Under the pieces are notes generated by a model. It did no database searches. It was not told where the DNA came from and saw nothing but the letters and a program-made list of their open reading frames with translations. Positions 8,002-15,798 of a stretch of 20,267 nt of DNA are shown in pieces. This stretch comes from Rhodobacter sp. Its GTDB lineage: Bacteria > Pseudomonadota > Alphaproteobacteria > Rhodobacterales > Rhodobacteraceae. The position numbers were made by a program, and so were the translations under genes. Location: positions 1 through 20,267 of the forward strand of contig DPZQ01000168.1 of NCBI GenBank assembly GCA_003536295.1. Reading direction: 5' to 3'. Within the stretch, counting starts at the first letter, position 1, and each line of letters starts with the position of its first letter.

Positions 8002-8693
8002 CGCCAAATGTATCGCATCTTTTGGTCGTGGATGATGACGAGCGTATCCGTGGTCTGTTGCAGAAGTTTCTGATGCGACATGGATTTCTGGTGACCATCG
8101 CCCGTGATGCGCGCCAAGCTCGCAATCTTTTGGCAAGCTTTGAATTTGATTTGATTATTTTGGATGTGATGATGCCGGGCGAAGACGGTATCTCGTTGAC
8201 CCAAGATTTGCGTGGCAAGCTGTCGGTGCCGATCTTTCTTTTGACCGCGCGCGGTGAAATTGGCAACCGAATCGAAGGCTTAGAGGCGGGGGCTGACGAT
8301 TACTTGGTCAAACCATTTGAGCCAAAAGAGCTGTTGCTTCGGATAAATGTAATTTTGCGCCGCCAGCCCACGGTGGTGGCGCCCTTGGTCCAAAAGTCAC
8401 TGAATTTAGGCGCGGTACATTATGATATTGAGCGGGCCGAACTTTGGCAGGGCGATAAGCCCATTCGTCTGACGCTGACCGAGGCACAGCTGATGCGCAT
8501 TTTGGCGCAAAGTCCCGGCCAGGCGGTGTCACGTGAAGCTTTGGTTGGTAGTTTGAACAACAACCACGAGGGCCAAGAACGCACTGTTGACGTCCAAATT
8601 AACCGTTTACGTCGTAAGATCGAACAAGACCCGCGCGAACCGCGTTATTTACAAACGGTGCGGGGCGCGGGGTATTTGTTGAAGTATGACTGA
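7998..8693 (+). CDS. petR: OmpR/PhoB-family response regulator, PetR type
   Basis: 231 residues. The receiver domain at 1-120 has the acidic pocket VDDDE, the phosphorylated aspartate D56 in LIILDVMMP, the switch threonine in LLTARGE (T83) and the lysine in YLVKPF (K105). The C-terminal winged helix, about 135-231, includes LTEAQLMRILAQSPGQ, the recognition region ERTVDVQINRLRRKIEQDP, and the wing LQTVRGAGYLL. All residues for phosphorylation are present, yet no histidine kinase gene is adjacent. Coupled to petP by a 4-bp overlap. Its stop codon directly abuts the stop of the opposing ggt gene. The PetR name rests on the MarR partner and order; the family call is firm. Confidence 0.9.
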   Translation: MTPNVSHLLVVDDDERIRGLLQKFLMRHGFLVTIARDARQARNLLASFEFDLIILDVMMPGEDGISLTQDLRGKLSVPIFLLTARGEIGNRIEGLEAGADDYLVKPFEPKELLLRINVILRRQPTVVAPLVQKSLNLGAVHYDIERAELWQGDKPIRLTLTEAQLMRILAQSPGQAVSREALVGSLNNNHEGQERTVDVQINRLRRKIEQDPREPRYLQTVRGAGYLLKYD

Positions 8694-10271
8694 TTAATAG
8701 CCCAACGCACAGCCGTCTTTGCGCGCATCTGAGGCGCCGCGCAAGACGCCATCTTGCGTCATTTGGATCGACTGCGCCCCACCAATTGCCTTTGAGGCTT
8801 TGACGACGTGATGTCCCATATCTGCCAGTTCATCCGCGACATTGGTGCTATAGCCGCGTTCAAGCTGTAGCCCTTCATGGTCGGCAAAAGAACGTGGGCC
8901 ATCGATGGCTGCCTGTGCGTCCATACCGAAATCAACCAGATTTGAGACAAAACGACTATGGCCCGTTGCCTGATACGCCCCACCCATCACCCCAAAGCTG
9001 GTAGTCACTTTGCCATTTTCGCGCAACATACCGGGAATAATCGTGTGCATGGGACGTTTCTTTGGGCCAAGCTCATTGGCGTGGCCTTGTTCAAGCGTGA
9101 AGCCCGCGCCGCGATTTTGGAAGTTTATCCCAAATTTCGCCGAGGCCAAGCCGGAGCCAAAAGAATGAAAAACCGAATAGATCAGCGAGACCATCATCTG
9201 ATTTCTATCCACAACGGTGATATAAATCGTGTCGCGGTGTACGCTTTCGCTCAGCTCTTTTGGCGATTGCATGGCTTTTCTTACATCGATCAAACTTGAA
9301 AGCTTTTTCGCCGTTTCTGGCGAGAGCATATGGTTAAGTCGCATCATATGATCAGGGTCTGCAATAAAGCGGTTTCGCGCATCATAGGCTAGTTTTGTGG
9401 CCTCAGCCTCAATATGGGCCCGTTGTGTGCCGAATGGGTCCATCGATGCGATGTCGAAATGCGAAAGGATATTAAGTAAAAGCACAGCCGTTGCACCCTG
9501 GCCGTTTGGCGGATGCTCGATCAACTCAATCCCCTGATAGGCTCCCGAGACTGGTGCATCGTAGGTGCATTTTGTCGCCGCGAAATCATCCATCTGATGG
9601 TGGCCACCCAAAGCTTGTAATGATGCCAGCATATCCTCTGCCACTTCGCCCTCATAAAAACCAGCGCGTCCTTGGAGCGCGATTTTTTCGAACACTTCTG
9701 CCATTTTAGGGGCACGAAACATTTGGCCTAATTTTGGGGCTTTGTCATTGAGTAGGTAAAATTTGCGCGCATCGCCTTGCAAAAGATCGACCGAATTTTC
9801 CCAGTCATAAGCCACACGGGGTGCGACGGGCACACCTTCTTCGGCATAATGAATAGCGGGCGCAAGTGACACGGCCAAGCCCGCGTGGCCCCAATCAGCA
9901 GAAAGTGTGCAAAAAGCATCAATTGCACCGGGAATGGTCACAGCGTGAACGGAATTAATAGGCACAATATTCATGCCTTGATCTCTTAGGTCTTGCGCCT
10001 TCAGATTTGCAGGTGCGCGCCCTGAGCCATTCAGCGCCATCACCTGTTCTTGCCCAGCGGGTTTTATCAGCACAAAGCAATCACCCCCGATGCCGCACAT
10101 CTGCGGCTCACAAACGCCCAAAAGTGCGGCCCCGGCAATTGCTGCATCAACGGCGTTGCCGCCAGCTTGTAAGATATCAATTGCCGTTTTAGCCGCTAAC
10201 GGATGTGACGTGGCGCACATGCCGTTTGTTGCAAAAACTTCTGAACGTCCTGGAAGATGAAAGTCGCGCAT
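8694..10271 (-). CDS. ggt: Gamma-glutamyltransferase family protein without signal peptide
   Basis: Ntn-hydrolase that cleaves itself and then hydrolyses or transfers the gamma-glutamyl group of glutathione and related compounds. 525 residues from ATG 10271, chosen because AGGGG stands 7 bases upstream; an in-frame ATG at 10322 would add 17 residues without a good binding site. Visible: ATSHPLAAKTAIDILQAGGN, EPQMCGIGGDCF, and the self-cleavage site HRDTIYITVVD with the putative nucleophile T348. SLIYSVFHSFGSG, PMHTIIPGM and the ending GASDARKDGCALGY follow. There is no hydrophobic leader, so it should be cytoplasmic, as in the YwrD-like branch, unlike periplasmic Ggt. The substrate may not be glutathione; cephalosporin-acylase-like relatives share this fold. 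Confidence 0.88.
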   Translation of the reverse strand: MRDFHLPGRSEVFATNGMCATSHPLAAKTAIDILQAGGNAVDAAIAGAALLGVCEPQMCGIGGDCFVLIKPAGQEQVMALNGSGRAPANLKAQDLRDQGMNIVPINSVHAVTIPGAIDAFCTLSADWGHAGLAVSLAPAIHYAEEGVPVAPRVAYDWENSVDLLQGDARKFYLLNDKAPKLGQMFRAPKMAEVFEKIALQGRAGFYEGEVAEDMLASLQALGGHHQMDDFAATKCTYDAPVSGAYQGIELIEHPPNGQGATAVLLLNILSHFDIASMDPFGTQRAHIEAEATKLAYDARNRFIADPDHMMRLNHMLSPETAKKLSSLIDVRKAMQSPKELSESVHRDTIYITVVDRNQMMVSLIYSVFHSFGSGLASAKFGINFQNRGAGFTLEQGHANELGPKKRPMHTIIPGMLRENGKVTTSFGVMGGAYQATGHSRFVSNLVDFGMDAQAAIDGPRSFADHEGLQLERGYSTNVADELADMGHHVVKASKAIGGAQSIQMTQDGVLRGASDARKDGCALGY

Positions 10272-10730
10272 AATTAGACCCCTTTTAGGCTGTAAGTTAT
10301 TGCAAATAAGATGGTTTTCCAAGTGCTATCTGCCCCCTTTAGGAAATCATGGATACTTTCAGCTTGAGACTATTTTTTGGATTTAACCGTTCGCATTTCA
10401 AATGAGCACCTCTCATTGTAATCATAAGCCAACGATGGTCCCCTTCGACCAAAGTTTTGATGTCTGCGACGTCAGGGCGCTTGCCCTTTCAAAGCCCTGA
10501 TCCTTAAAAACCACCCCAAGTGAACCGATTATTTAAACCCGACTGCACCTGCGCTGCACTTGCGGCATCAATTTTGTCTTTAATTGACCTTTGGATCCAT
10601 CTTCTGGGCGATATCCTGTAAAGTTATTTGTATGACCGTACCCCTTTCGCTGTCTGAAAATATACGCAATATTTTACTACTTGGTAATTTTAGACTGAAA
10701 AACGCAATTTTTATCTACCTAAGGACGACC
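10272..10730. other. 459-bp gap between divergent ggt and msrC, with a decayed leftward frame
   Basis: No intact gene. It must hold the promoters for ggt (leftward) and the msrC operon (rightward); I cannot assign them with confidence. A leftward open stretch at 10339-10488 reads RPDVADIKTLVEGDHRWLMI and onward to a TAA, 49 codons, gene-like but with no start or binding site. Two mutually exclusive stems are visible: TCAGGGC 10472-10478 with GCCCTGA 10494-10500, and GGGC 10475-10478 with GCCC 10483-10486. Confidence 0.5.
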
Positions 10731-11198
10731 ATGCCAGATTATACTATTTTGTCGCGCCAGGTCATGGCGCTCTGTCAGGGCGAGACGGACTGCGTGTCGC
10801 TGATGGCGACGATGGCGTCCGAAGTTCATAGCCATCACCCCCTGTCTGACTGGACAGGCTTTTACCGCGTCGTCGCACCCGAGTTGTTGAAAATAGGTCC
10901 CTATCAAGGGGGGCATGGCTGTTTGGTCATTCCTTTTTCTAAGGGCGTGTGCGGGGCTGTTGCCAGCAGCCGTGAACCCTTAATAGTACCCAATGTCGCG
11001 CATTTTGAGAATCATATAGCCTGTTCTTCAACCACACAATCAGAACTCGTTTTGCCTGTTTTTAATGGAAAAAATCAGCTTTTGGGGGTGTTTGATCTGG
11101 ACAGCAACTCCCTTGACGCTTTTAATTTATACGATGTTAAAGGGCTCAGTGCTATTTTGTTGCATGTCTTTAAAGATGCGCAGGGATATGCATTTTGA
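10731..11198 (+). CDS. msrC: Free methionine-(R)-sulfoxide reductase (GAF fold)
   Basis: Reduces free L-methionine-R-sulfoxide, repairing the oxidised amino acid pool. A single GAF domain of 155 residues. The three family cysteines are present with the right spacing: C64 in GGHGCLVIPFS, C74 in KGVCGA and C98 in ENHIACSS, spaced 10 and 24 residues like the C84/C94/C118 set of E. coli MsrC. SELVLPV and LGVFDLDS complete the active-site region. I chose ATG 10731 because AAGGA stands at 10721-10725; an upstream start at 10584 would add an unrelated hydrophobic leader. First gene of a four-gene unit; its TGA overlaps the next start. Confidence 0.93.
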   Translation: MPDYTILSRQVMALCQGETDCVSLMATMASEVHSHHPLSDWTGFYRVVAPELLKIGPYQGGHGCLVIPFSKGVCGAVASSREPLIVPNVAHFENHIACSSTTQSELVLPVFNGKNQLLGVFDLDSNSLDAFNLYDVKGLSAILLHVFKDAQGYAF

Positions 11199-11806
11199 AC
11201 CTGAGTGACCTTGTCACATTCATGGGAGTGGGGGTTTTGGTGAATTTGGCTCCAGGTGCAGATGTGGCCTTTGCCATGAGCTGTGGGCTTGCAGGCGGGA
11301 CTAAAAAGGGGGCTGTCGCAGGTTTGGGTGTGGGTTTGGGCGTGTTTTTTCATATCGTTCTTGCAGCGTTAGGTGTCAGCGCCATCGTTGCAACCTTTGA
11401 TGGTGGACTTCAGACTTTGCGGTTAATCGGGGCTGCTTATTTGCTTTATTTGGCAATTAGATCTTGGGTGGCGACCCCCATAACAGAAACTTATGCAATC
11501 AAGGCTCCTGTTTTAACGATTGGCCAAGCGTTTTTACGTGGGGCTTTGGTGAATGTACTAAACCCTAAACCCATCTTGTTTATTTTAGCATTTTTGCCGC
11601 AATTCATTGACCCGACCGCCGGACCAGCGGCTTTTCAAATTTTATATTTGGGAGTAATTTTCGCAACTACGGGGGCATTGATCACGGCCGCCTATGGGGC
11701 CTTTGCGGGACGCGTGGCACGGCGCTTGACGCCGCGATTAGGTCTGATCCATAAGGCGACAGCTGTGCTTTTATTTGGCTTGGCGTTTCAGCTGGTATTC
11801 TTATAG
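11195..11806 (+). CDS. LysE/RhtB-family amino acid exporter
   Basis: 203-residue inner-membrane protein with about six hydrophobic segments. The family signature lies near the N-terminus: a hydrophobic first helix, then LAPGADVAFAMSCGLAGGTKKG, followed by GLGVGLGVFFHIVLAALG and AAYLLYLAIRSW. NVLNPKPILFILAFLPQFI is the typical second-half motif. The probable start is a TTG overlapping the msrC stop (TTGA), with AGGGA 8 bases upstream, which couples translation to msrC. Relatives export lysine, threonine, homoserine or homoserine lactone. The flanking methionine and homocysteine genes make a sulfur or aspartate-family amino acid a reasonable guess, but specificity cannot be read from sequence. 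Confidence 0.9.
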   Translation: MNLSDLVTFMGVGVLVNLAPGADVAFAMSCGLAGGTKKGAVAGLGVGLGVFFHIVLAALGVSAIVATFDGGLQTLRLIGAAYLLYLAIRSWVATPITETYAIKAPVLTIGQAFLRGALVNVLNPKPILFILAFLPQFIDPTAGPAAFQILYLGVIFATTGALITAAYGAFAGRVARRLTPRLGLIHKATAVLLFGLAFQLVFL

Positions 11807-11813
11807 GGCAATC

Positions 11814-12710
11814 ATGGCACAAATTACACTTTTAGACGGCGGCATGGGACAAGAGCTGGTGGCTCGGTCGCATGATGCTCCAAGCCCGCTTTGGGCTACC
11901 CAGGTGATGTTCGATCATCCTGATCTAGTGCGCGAAATACATGCCGATTATTTTTCATCGGGTGCCACTGTGGCCACGACAAACACCTATGCGTTGCATC
12001 ATGATCGTTTGATCCCCCAAGGTCAGGATAATTTATTTGCGCTCTTGCATGCCCGTGCAATCGAGCAAGCTAACACAGCACGCGACGCCCACGGGTCGGG
12101 GCGCATAGCAGGCTCGATTGGGCCATTGGTCATGAGCTACCGTGCTGATGTGGCTGTGCCTGTTGCAGAGGCTGCGCCCAAATATGCAGAAATTGCAATG
12201 CTTTTGGCTCCCAATGTTGACTTTATACTGATCGAAACGATGGCCGGCCTGTTGCAAGCTGAAGGCGCTTTGGCGGGGGCTACACAGGCGGGTTTGCCGG
12301 TTTGGGTTTCCTTTACGGTTGATGATCAAGACGGTACCCGCCTGCGCTCGGGTGAGGCGCTGAGTGACGCCAAAGCTCTGATCGCGCGTTACCACCCCGC
12401 CGCAGTCTTGGCCAATTGCTCCCTGCCCGAGGTAATGCAGGCGGCCTTGGCCACGCTGGCCACATTTGGTTTGCCCTTTGGAGCCTATGCAAATGGGTTT
12501 ACCCATATTTCCGACGGGTTTAAAACCCAGGGGGCTACGGTCGCCGAATTGACCCATCGTCATGATTTGACTCCCAGAAAATATGCAGCCTTTGCAATGG
12601 ATTGGGTGGCGCAAGGCGCCACTATCGTTGGCGGTTGCTGCGAAGTTGGGCCCGCCCATATCCAGGCTTTGGCGCAAAGCTTACGGGCCGCTGGCCACGA
12701 GATAGTTTAG
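11814..12710 (+). CDS. Homocysteine S-methyltransferase family protein
   Basis: 298 residues forming the zinc-dependent TIM barrel of the Pfam S-methyl_trans family (MmuM, BHMT, MetH N-terminal domain). It transfers a methyl group from a donor such as S-methylmethionine to homocysteine, giving methionine. Seen: LDGGMGQELVARS at the first strand, TTNTYALHHDRL, SIGPL, ILIETMAGLLQAE, and the zinc ligands C202 (ANCSLPEV) and C275-C276 (GGCCEVGP). ATG 11814 lies 7 bp after the exporter stop and gives the family N-terminus; an open frame upstream overlaps the exporter gene. The lack of folate and B12 domains argues against MetH. The donor is uncertain, so I give no symbol. Confidence 0.9.
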   Translation: MAQITLLDGGMGQELVARSHDAPSPLWATQVMFDHPDLVREIHADYFSSGATVATTNTYALHHDRLIPQGQDNLFALLHARAIEQANTARDAHGSGRIAGSIGPLVMSYRADVAVPVAEAAPKYAEIAMLLAPNVDFILIETMAGLLQAEGALAGATQAGLPVWVSFTVDDQDGTRLRSGEALSDAKALIARYHPAAVLANCSLPEVMQAALATLATFGLPFGAYANGFTHISDGFKTQGATVAELTHRHDLTPRKYAAFAMDWVAQGATIVGGCCEVGPAHIQALAQSLRAAGHEIV

Positions 12711-13361
12711 ATGGCAGAGTATTTTTATCAGCCACCCGATGTGCCCTTGGTTATTCTATATCGAGATGATGATCTTGTGGTGGTTGATAAGCCCTCTGGG
12801 CTTTTATCGGTTCCGGGGAAAACGCCTGAAAAGGCCGATTGTCTGATCGCACGTCTTACAGCGGCCATGCCCGAGTGCCTATTAGTACATCGGCTTGATA
12901 CGGACACGTCAGGGGTGATGGTCTTTGCGATGAATAAGCCTGCGCAAGGCGCGATCAGCCAGCAGTTTGAAAAGCGCAAAACCACCAAATCCTATTTGGC
13001 CCGGCTTGAGGGGCACCTTGCGCCGATGACGGGCCGCGTTGATGCGCCGCTTTGTGTCGATTGGCCCAATCGTCCGCGCCAACATATTGATTGGGAAAAA
13101 GGTAGACCGTCGCAAACCGATTGGAAAGTCTTATCGCATGATACCAAGGAAACACGGGTGGCGCTGTTTCCCCTTACGGGGCGCAGCCATCAGTTGCGTG
13201 TGCATATGGCGCATATGGGTCACCCCATATTGGGCGATCGTTTTTATGCCACCGAGGCAGGGCGCTTCCACCCGCGTTTGATGCTGCACGCCTATGAGCT
13301 TGGATTATTTCAACCCACTACGGGTGCTCCGCTTTTGTTTCGCGCTGAATGCCCCTTCTAA
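12711..13361 (+). CDS. rluA: RluA-type pseudouridine synthase (23S rRNA / tRNA)
   Basis: Converts uridine to pseudouridine; E. coli RluA acts on 23S rRNA U746 and tRNA U32. 216 residues, close to the 219 of E. coli RluA, with a similar layout: ILYRDDDLVVVDKPSGLLSV, the catalytic aspartate in LVHRLDTDTSGV (D63), CVDWPNRPRQ, TGRSHQLRVHM and LGHPILGDRFY. There is no N-terminal S4 domain, as expected for RluA. The ATG follows directly after the TAG of the homocysteine methyltransferase gene with no gap, so it is co-transcribed. Its last 4 bases overlap the end of the opposing sua5 gene. Confidence 0.93.
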   Translation: MAEYFYQPPDVPLVILYRDDDLVVVDKPSGLLSVPGKTPEKADCLIARLTAAMPECLLVHRLDTDTSGVMVFAMNKPAQGAISQQFEKRKTTKSYLARLEGHLAPMTGRVDAPLCVDWPNRPRQHIDWEKGRPSQTDWKVLSHDTKETRVALFPLTGRSHQLRVHMAHMGHPILGDRFYATEAGRFHPRLMLHAYELGLFQPTTGAPLLFRAECPF

Positions 13362-14326
13362 CACCTAGGGCGCGGCGCCGCCGAGCGTGAAAGCCTATCA
13401 TTGATAGCAGCCCCAAGCCCGTGGCTGGGAATAGGTGCAAAGGCGATGCTGGCTTGGCCTTTTGCCAAAAGATCGGCTTCGCGCATTAAGTGAAACAAAT
13501 TTGCCGCCGCCTCGGCCAGATCGGCGCTGGGCGACAGGTTAAGGGCAGCTCCTCCGCAGTCAGGGCCAAAACCAACCCAGATCTCGCCTACCAAGGGCTG
13601 CATAACACCTAACCGCACGGCCGCATTGGGCGCATAATGCGAGGCAAGCTGCCCTGGGGCCACAATGGCGCTTTGCGGATGTATCGTTGCAAGTGAGGCG
13701 TTTAAGACATGCTCAATTTGGGCTGCCGAAACCCCGCCTGGGCGCAGCAACAAGGGCGGGTAGCTTAGGCCGATGATGGTTGATTCGACGCCAACAAGTG
13801 CGGCCCCCCCCTCTAATATAGCGTCAATGCGGCCCCAAAGCCCTTGGACCACATGTTGCACGCGCGTTGGGCTTATGCGCCCTGATGGATTTGCCGAAGG
13901 CGCGGCCAAAGGCCCATCAAAATGCACAAGCAAATCGCGCGCTACCTGATGAGAGGGCACGCGTAGCGCCACCGTATCAAGCCCTGCGGTGACCAAAGGA
14001 GCCAGTCCCGAATCAAGGCGCAAGGGCAGTACAAGCGTCAGCGCCCCTGGCCAAAAGGCCAGCGCCAATGTCATCGCGTTAGTATCAAAATGCGCGTATT
14101 TTTGTGCCTGTTCCAGATCTTGCACATGAACGATCAGCGGGTTGAAGTGCGGGCGTCCCTTTGCGGCAAAAATGCGTGCAACCGCATGGTCATTGCGGGC
14201 GTCTCCTGCCAGCCCGTAAACCGTTTCAGTGGGCATGGCCACCAGCCCCCCTGCCTGCAAGATTTGCACGGCTTGGTCTAAACCTAAGGCGTCTGGCTGC
14301 AACAGTTGGGTATCAATATTAGACAT
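13358..14326 (-). CDS. sua5: L-threonylcarbamoyladenylate synthase, Sua5 type
   Basis: Makes threonylcarbamoyl-AMP from threonine, bicarbonate and ATP, the first step of t6A37 formation in tRNAs that read ANN codons. 322 residues: the YrdC domain at about 1-200 (GLVAMPTETVYGLAGDA, AAKGRPHFNPL, APSANPSGRISPT, VESTIIGL) plus a C-terminal Sua5 domain (SHYAPNAAVRL, ANLFHLMREAD). That extension separates Sua5 from the short TsaC. Tail-to-tail with rluA, with a 4-bp overlap. No strong Shine-Dalgarno sequence precedes the ATG. The upstream gap of about 155 bp is shared with the cox subunit IV gene. Confidence 0.95.
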   Translation of the reverse strand: MSNIDTQLLQPDALGLDQAVQILQAGGLVAMPTETVYGLAGDARNDHAVARIFAAKGRPHFNPLIVHVQDLEQAQKYAHFDTNAMTLALAFWPGALTLVLPLRLDSGLAPLVTAGLDTVALRVPSHQVARDLLVHFDGPLAAPSANPSGRISPTRVQHVVQGLWGRIDAILEGGAALVGVESTIIGLSYPPLLLRPGGVSAAQIEHVLNASLATIHPQSAIVAPGQLASHYAPNAAVRLGVMQPLVGEIWVGFGPDCGGAALNLSPSADLAEAAANLFHLMREADLLAKGQASIAFAPIPSHGLGAAINDRLSRSAAPRPRC

Positions 14327-14481
14327 TGGCGTTTCATATTAAGAACTAACATAAAGCCCTTACTAGCGATTGCGCGCTTTTGCCATATAAAAGACAAAAG
14401 CTCCACTGCTGCGACCATGAGACCCCGTGACAGCCGTTTAAATCTCAGTTAAAGGTGACTCATAAAATTTAGGAGTACATC

Positions 14482-14616
14482 ATGGCTGAACATAAACACG
14501 GTAGCGTGGACATTAAAGTCCAAGAAAAAACCTTTGCTGGCTTTATCCGTATGGTGACTTGGGGAGCTGGTATTTCTATTGGTATTTTGGTCTTTATGGC
14601 TTTGGTCAACGCCTAA
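14482..14616 (+). CDS. aa3-type cytochrome c oxidase subunit IV (44 residues)
   Basis: A tiny membrane subunit of the bacterial aa3 oxidase (Pfam COX4_pro_2 type). It begins MAEHKHGSVDIKVQEKTFAG and continues into one transmembrane helix, about residues 23-43 (TWGAGISIGILVFMALVNA). The length of 44 and the pattern of a His/Asp/Lys-rich head, then EKTFxGF, then a single helix, are characteristic for Rhodobacterales. AGGAG at 14471-14475, 6 bases before the ATG, is one of the best ribosome binding sites in the window. It stands alone, away from the ctaC-E genes, which is usual in this group. Confidence 0.9.
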   Translation: MAEHKHGSVDIKVQEKTFAGFIRMVTWGAGISIGILVFMALVNA

Positions 14617-14675
14617 TTTAAAGGCTCTTTGAGCTGATGAAATGGTGCGTGTTGATACTTAGTACCGCCCTTTCC

Positions 14676-15005
14676 CTAACCAAGAATATAGACCATGGCA
14701 TAAAGCGTGCTCAGGCCCACTATAACCGCCGCAATCACATTGCGCGTCCAAAGCCCTGCTATAATTGCGGCAAGTGCTGCGGCCAAACGTGCGGGATCCG
14801 TGTGTCCTTGCGTTGCGGCGGGCCAGAGCACCATAGGTGCCACTAAGCCAGGTATCACCGCCATGGGTGTATAACGCAGAAAACGCAGCGCCCACTCTGG
14901 CAGGCTTTTGCCGCCCACCAATCCTAAAAAAGAAAATCGAAGCAAAAAACTGCCCATGCCAAGCGCAAAGATGATGAACCAAATTTGGCCGTCTGAAAAG
15001 CTCAT
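14676..15005 (-). CDS. azlD: AzlD-family branched-chain amino acid transport subunit
   Basis: 109-residue integral membrane protein, small partner of AzlC; the pair exports branched-chain amino acids (and methionine in the BrnFE homologues of Corynebacterium). It has about four hydrophobic helices: FIIFALGMGSFLLRFSFLGL, LRYTPMAVIPGLVAPMV, LAAALAAIIAGLW and VIAAVIVGLSTLYAM. The conserved RFxF and RYxPxA positions of AzlD are visible. The start overlaps the azlC stop by 4 bp (ATGA), so translation is coupled. Confidence 0.92.
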   Translation of the reverse strand: MSFSDGQIWFIIFALGMGSFLLRFSFLGLVGGKSLPEWALRFLRYTPMAVIPGLVAPMVLWPAATQGHTDPARLAAALAAIIAGLWTRNVIAAVIVGLSTLYAMVYILG

Positions 15006-15721
15006 GTTTTTTGGATCCTTCTAGCTGTAGCTTTTTGCTCAACATAACTGCCTACCAGCATCGCCAAAAGCGCAGCTACCAAAAGCCCAGAATTATAAGG
15101 CAGCTTTATCAGCAAAAGCGACATGACAACCGAGGTCAGCGCCGCGGCAACCTGTGGTCGGGTGCGCAATGTTGGGGCGACCATCGCCAAAAAAGCCAAG
15201 GGCAAAACGAAATCAAGCGCATATTGCGGTGGGATCTGCGCCCCCACCGTGGCACCTACATAGGTGCCCAAATACCAAAAGGGCCAGATCGGCGTCACAG
15301 TACCCATAAAGAAAGCGAATTTTAGGCCAAGAGAAACTTGGGGGCTCTTTTCAAATTGTAAGATCGAGGCAATATAGCTTTGATCCAAAATCAAGTATGA
15401 AACTAAGATCTTTTTCCAAAAATTAAGCCTGCCCAAATGGGGGTAAAGCGAAGCTGAATACATTGCCATACGCAAATTCACGGCGAGTGCAGTCAAAATA
15501 ATGATAAAGATCGGCGCATTTTCAAGCATCAGATGCAAAGCTGCAAACTGTGCGGCCCCTGCAATCACAATGATCGTAAAGCCCATTATTTGCACAAGGC
15601 TAAGCCCCGCCTCTGTGCCTGCCAAGCCAAACATCATCCCAAAAGGAACAATCACCATAATGAACGGGATCGAGGCCCAAAACCCGCCCCAAAACACCCT
15701 TCTTACCGCCTGATTAGACAT
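15002..15721 (-). CDS. azlC: AzlC-family branched-chain amino acid exporter
   Basis: 239-residue inner-membrane protein, large subunit of the AzlCD exporter. Family features: GGFWASIPFIMVIVPFGMMFG near the N-terminus, GFTIIVIAGAAQFAALHL, AVNLRMAMYSASLYPHL, ILDQSYIAS, GTVTPIWPFWYLGTYVGA and LPLAFLAMVAPTLRTRPQ, followed by the final helices. GGA stands about 7 bases before the ATG. It is divergent from the DUF429-like gene with 77 bp between starts. ilvE in the same window makes branched-chain amino acid traffic a plausible local theme, but no shared regulation is shown. Confidence 0.93.
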   Translation of the reverse strand: MSNQAVRRVFWGGFWASIPFIMVIVPFGMMFGLAGTEAGLSLVQIMGFTIIVIAGAAQFAALHLMLENAPIFIIILTALAVNLRMAMYSASLYPHLGRLNFWKKILVSYLILDQSYIASILQFEKSPQVSLGLKFAFFMGTVTPIWPFWYLGTYVGATVGAQIPPQYALDFVLPLAFLAMVAPTLRTRPQVAAALTSVVMSLLLIKLPYNSGLLVAALLAMLVGSYVEQKATARRIQKT

Positions 15722-15798
15722 TTGATTTCCATAATGACTTTACGCCGAACCTACAAACGCATAGGCAATTCTAAAGCAAGTTACAATAAGATGCATTT

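Noticed and set aside
10584..10730. 49-residue hydrophobic leader on MsrC
   Set aside because: MsrC is a cytoplasmic GAF protein; AAGGA precedes ATG 10731 and the family N-terminus starts there.
12033..12677. 214-residue leftward frame inside the homocysteine methyltransferase gene
   Set aside because: No family features and entirely antisense to a gene whose zinc ligands and motifs are intact.
13372..13381. GCGGCGCCGC palindrome as an rluA terminator
   Set aside because: Only 10 bp with no loop and no T tract, and it lies inside the sua5 coding end, where GC-rich codons explain it.
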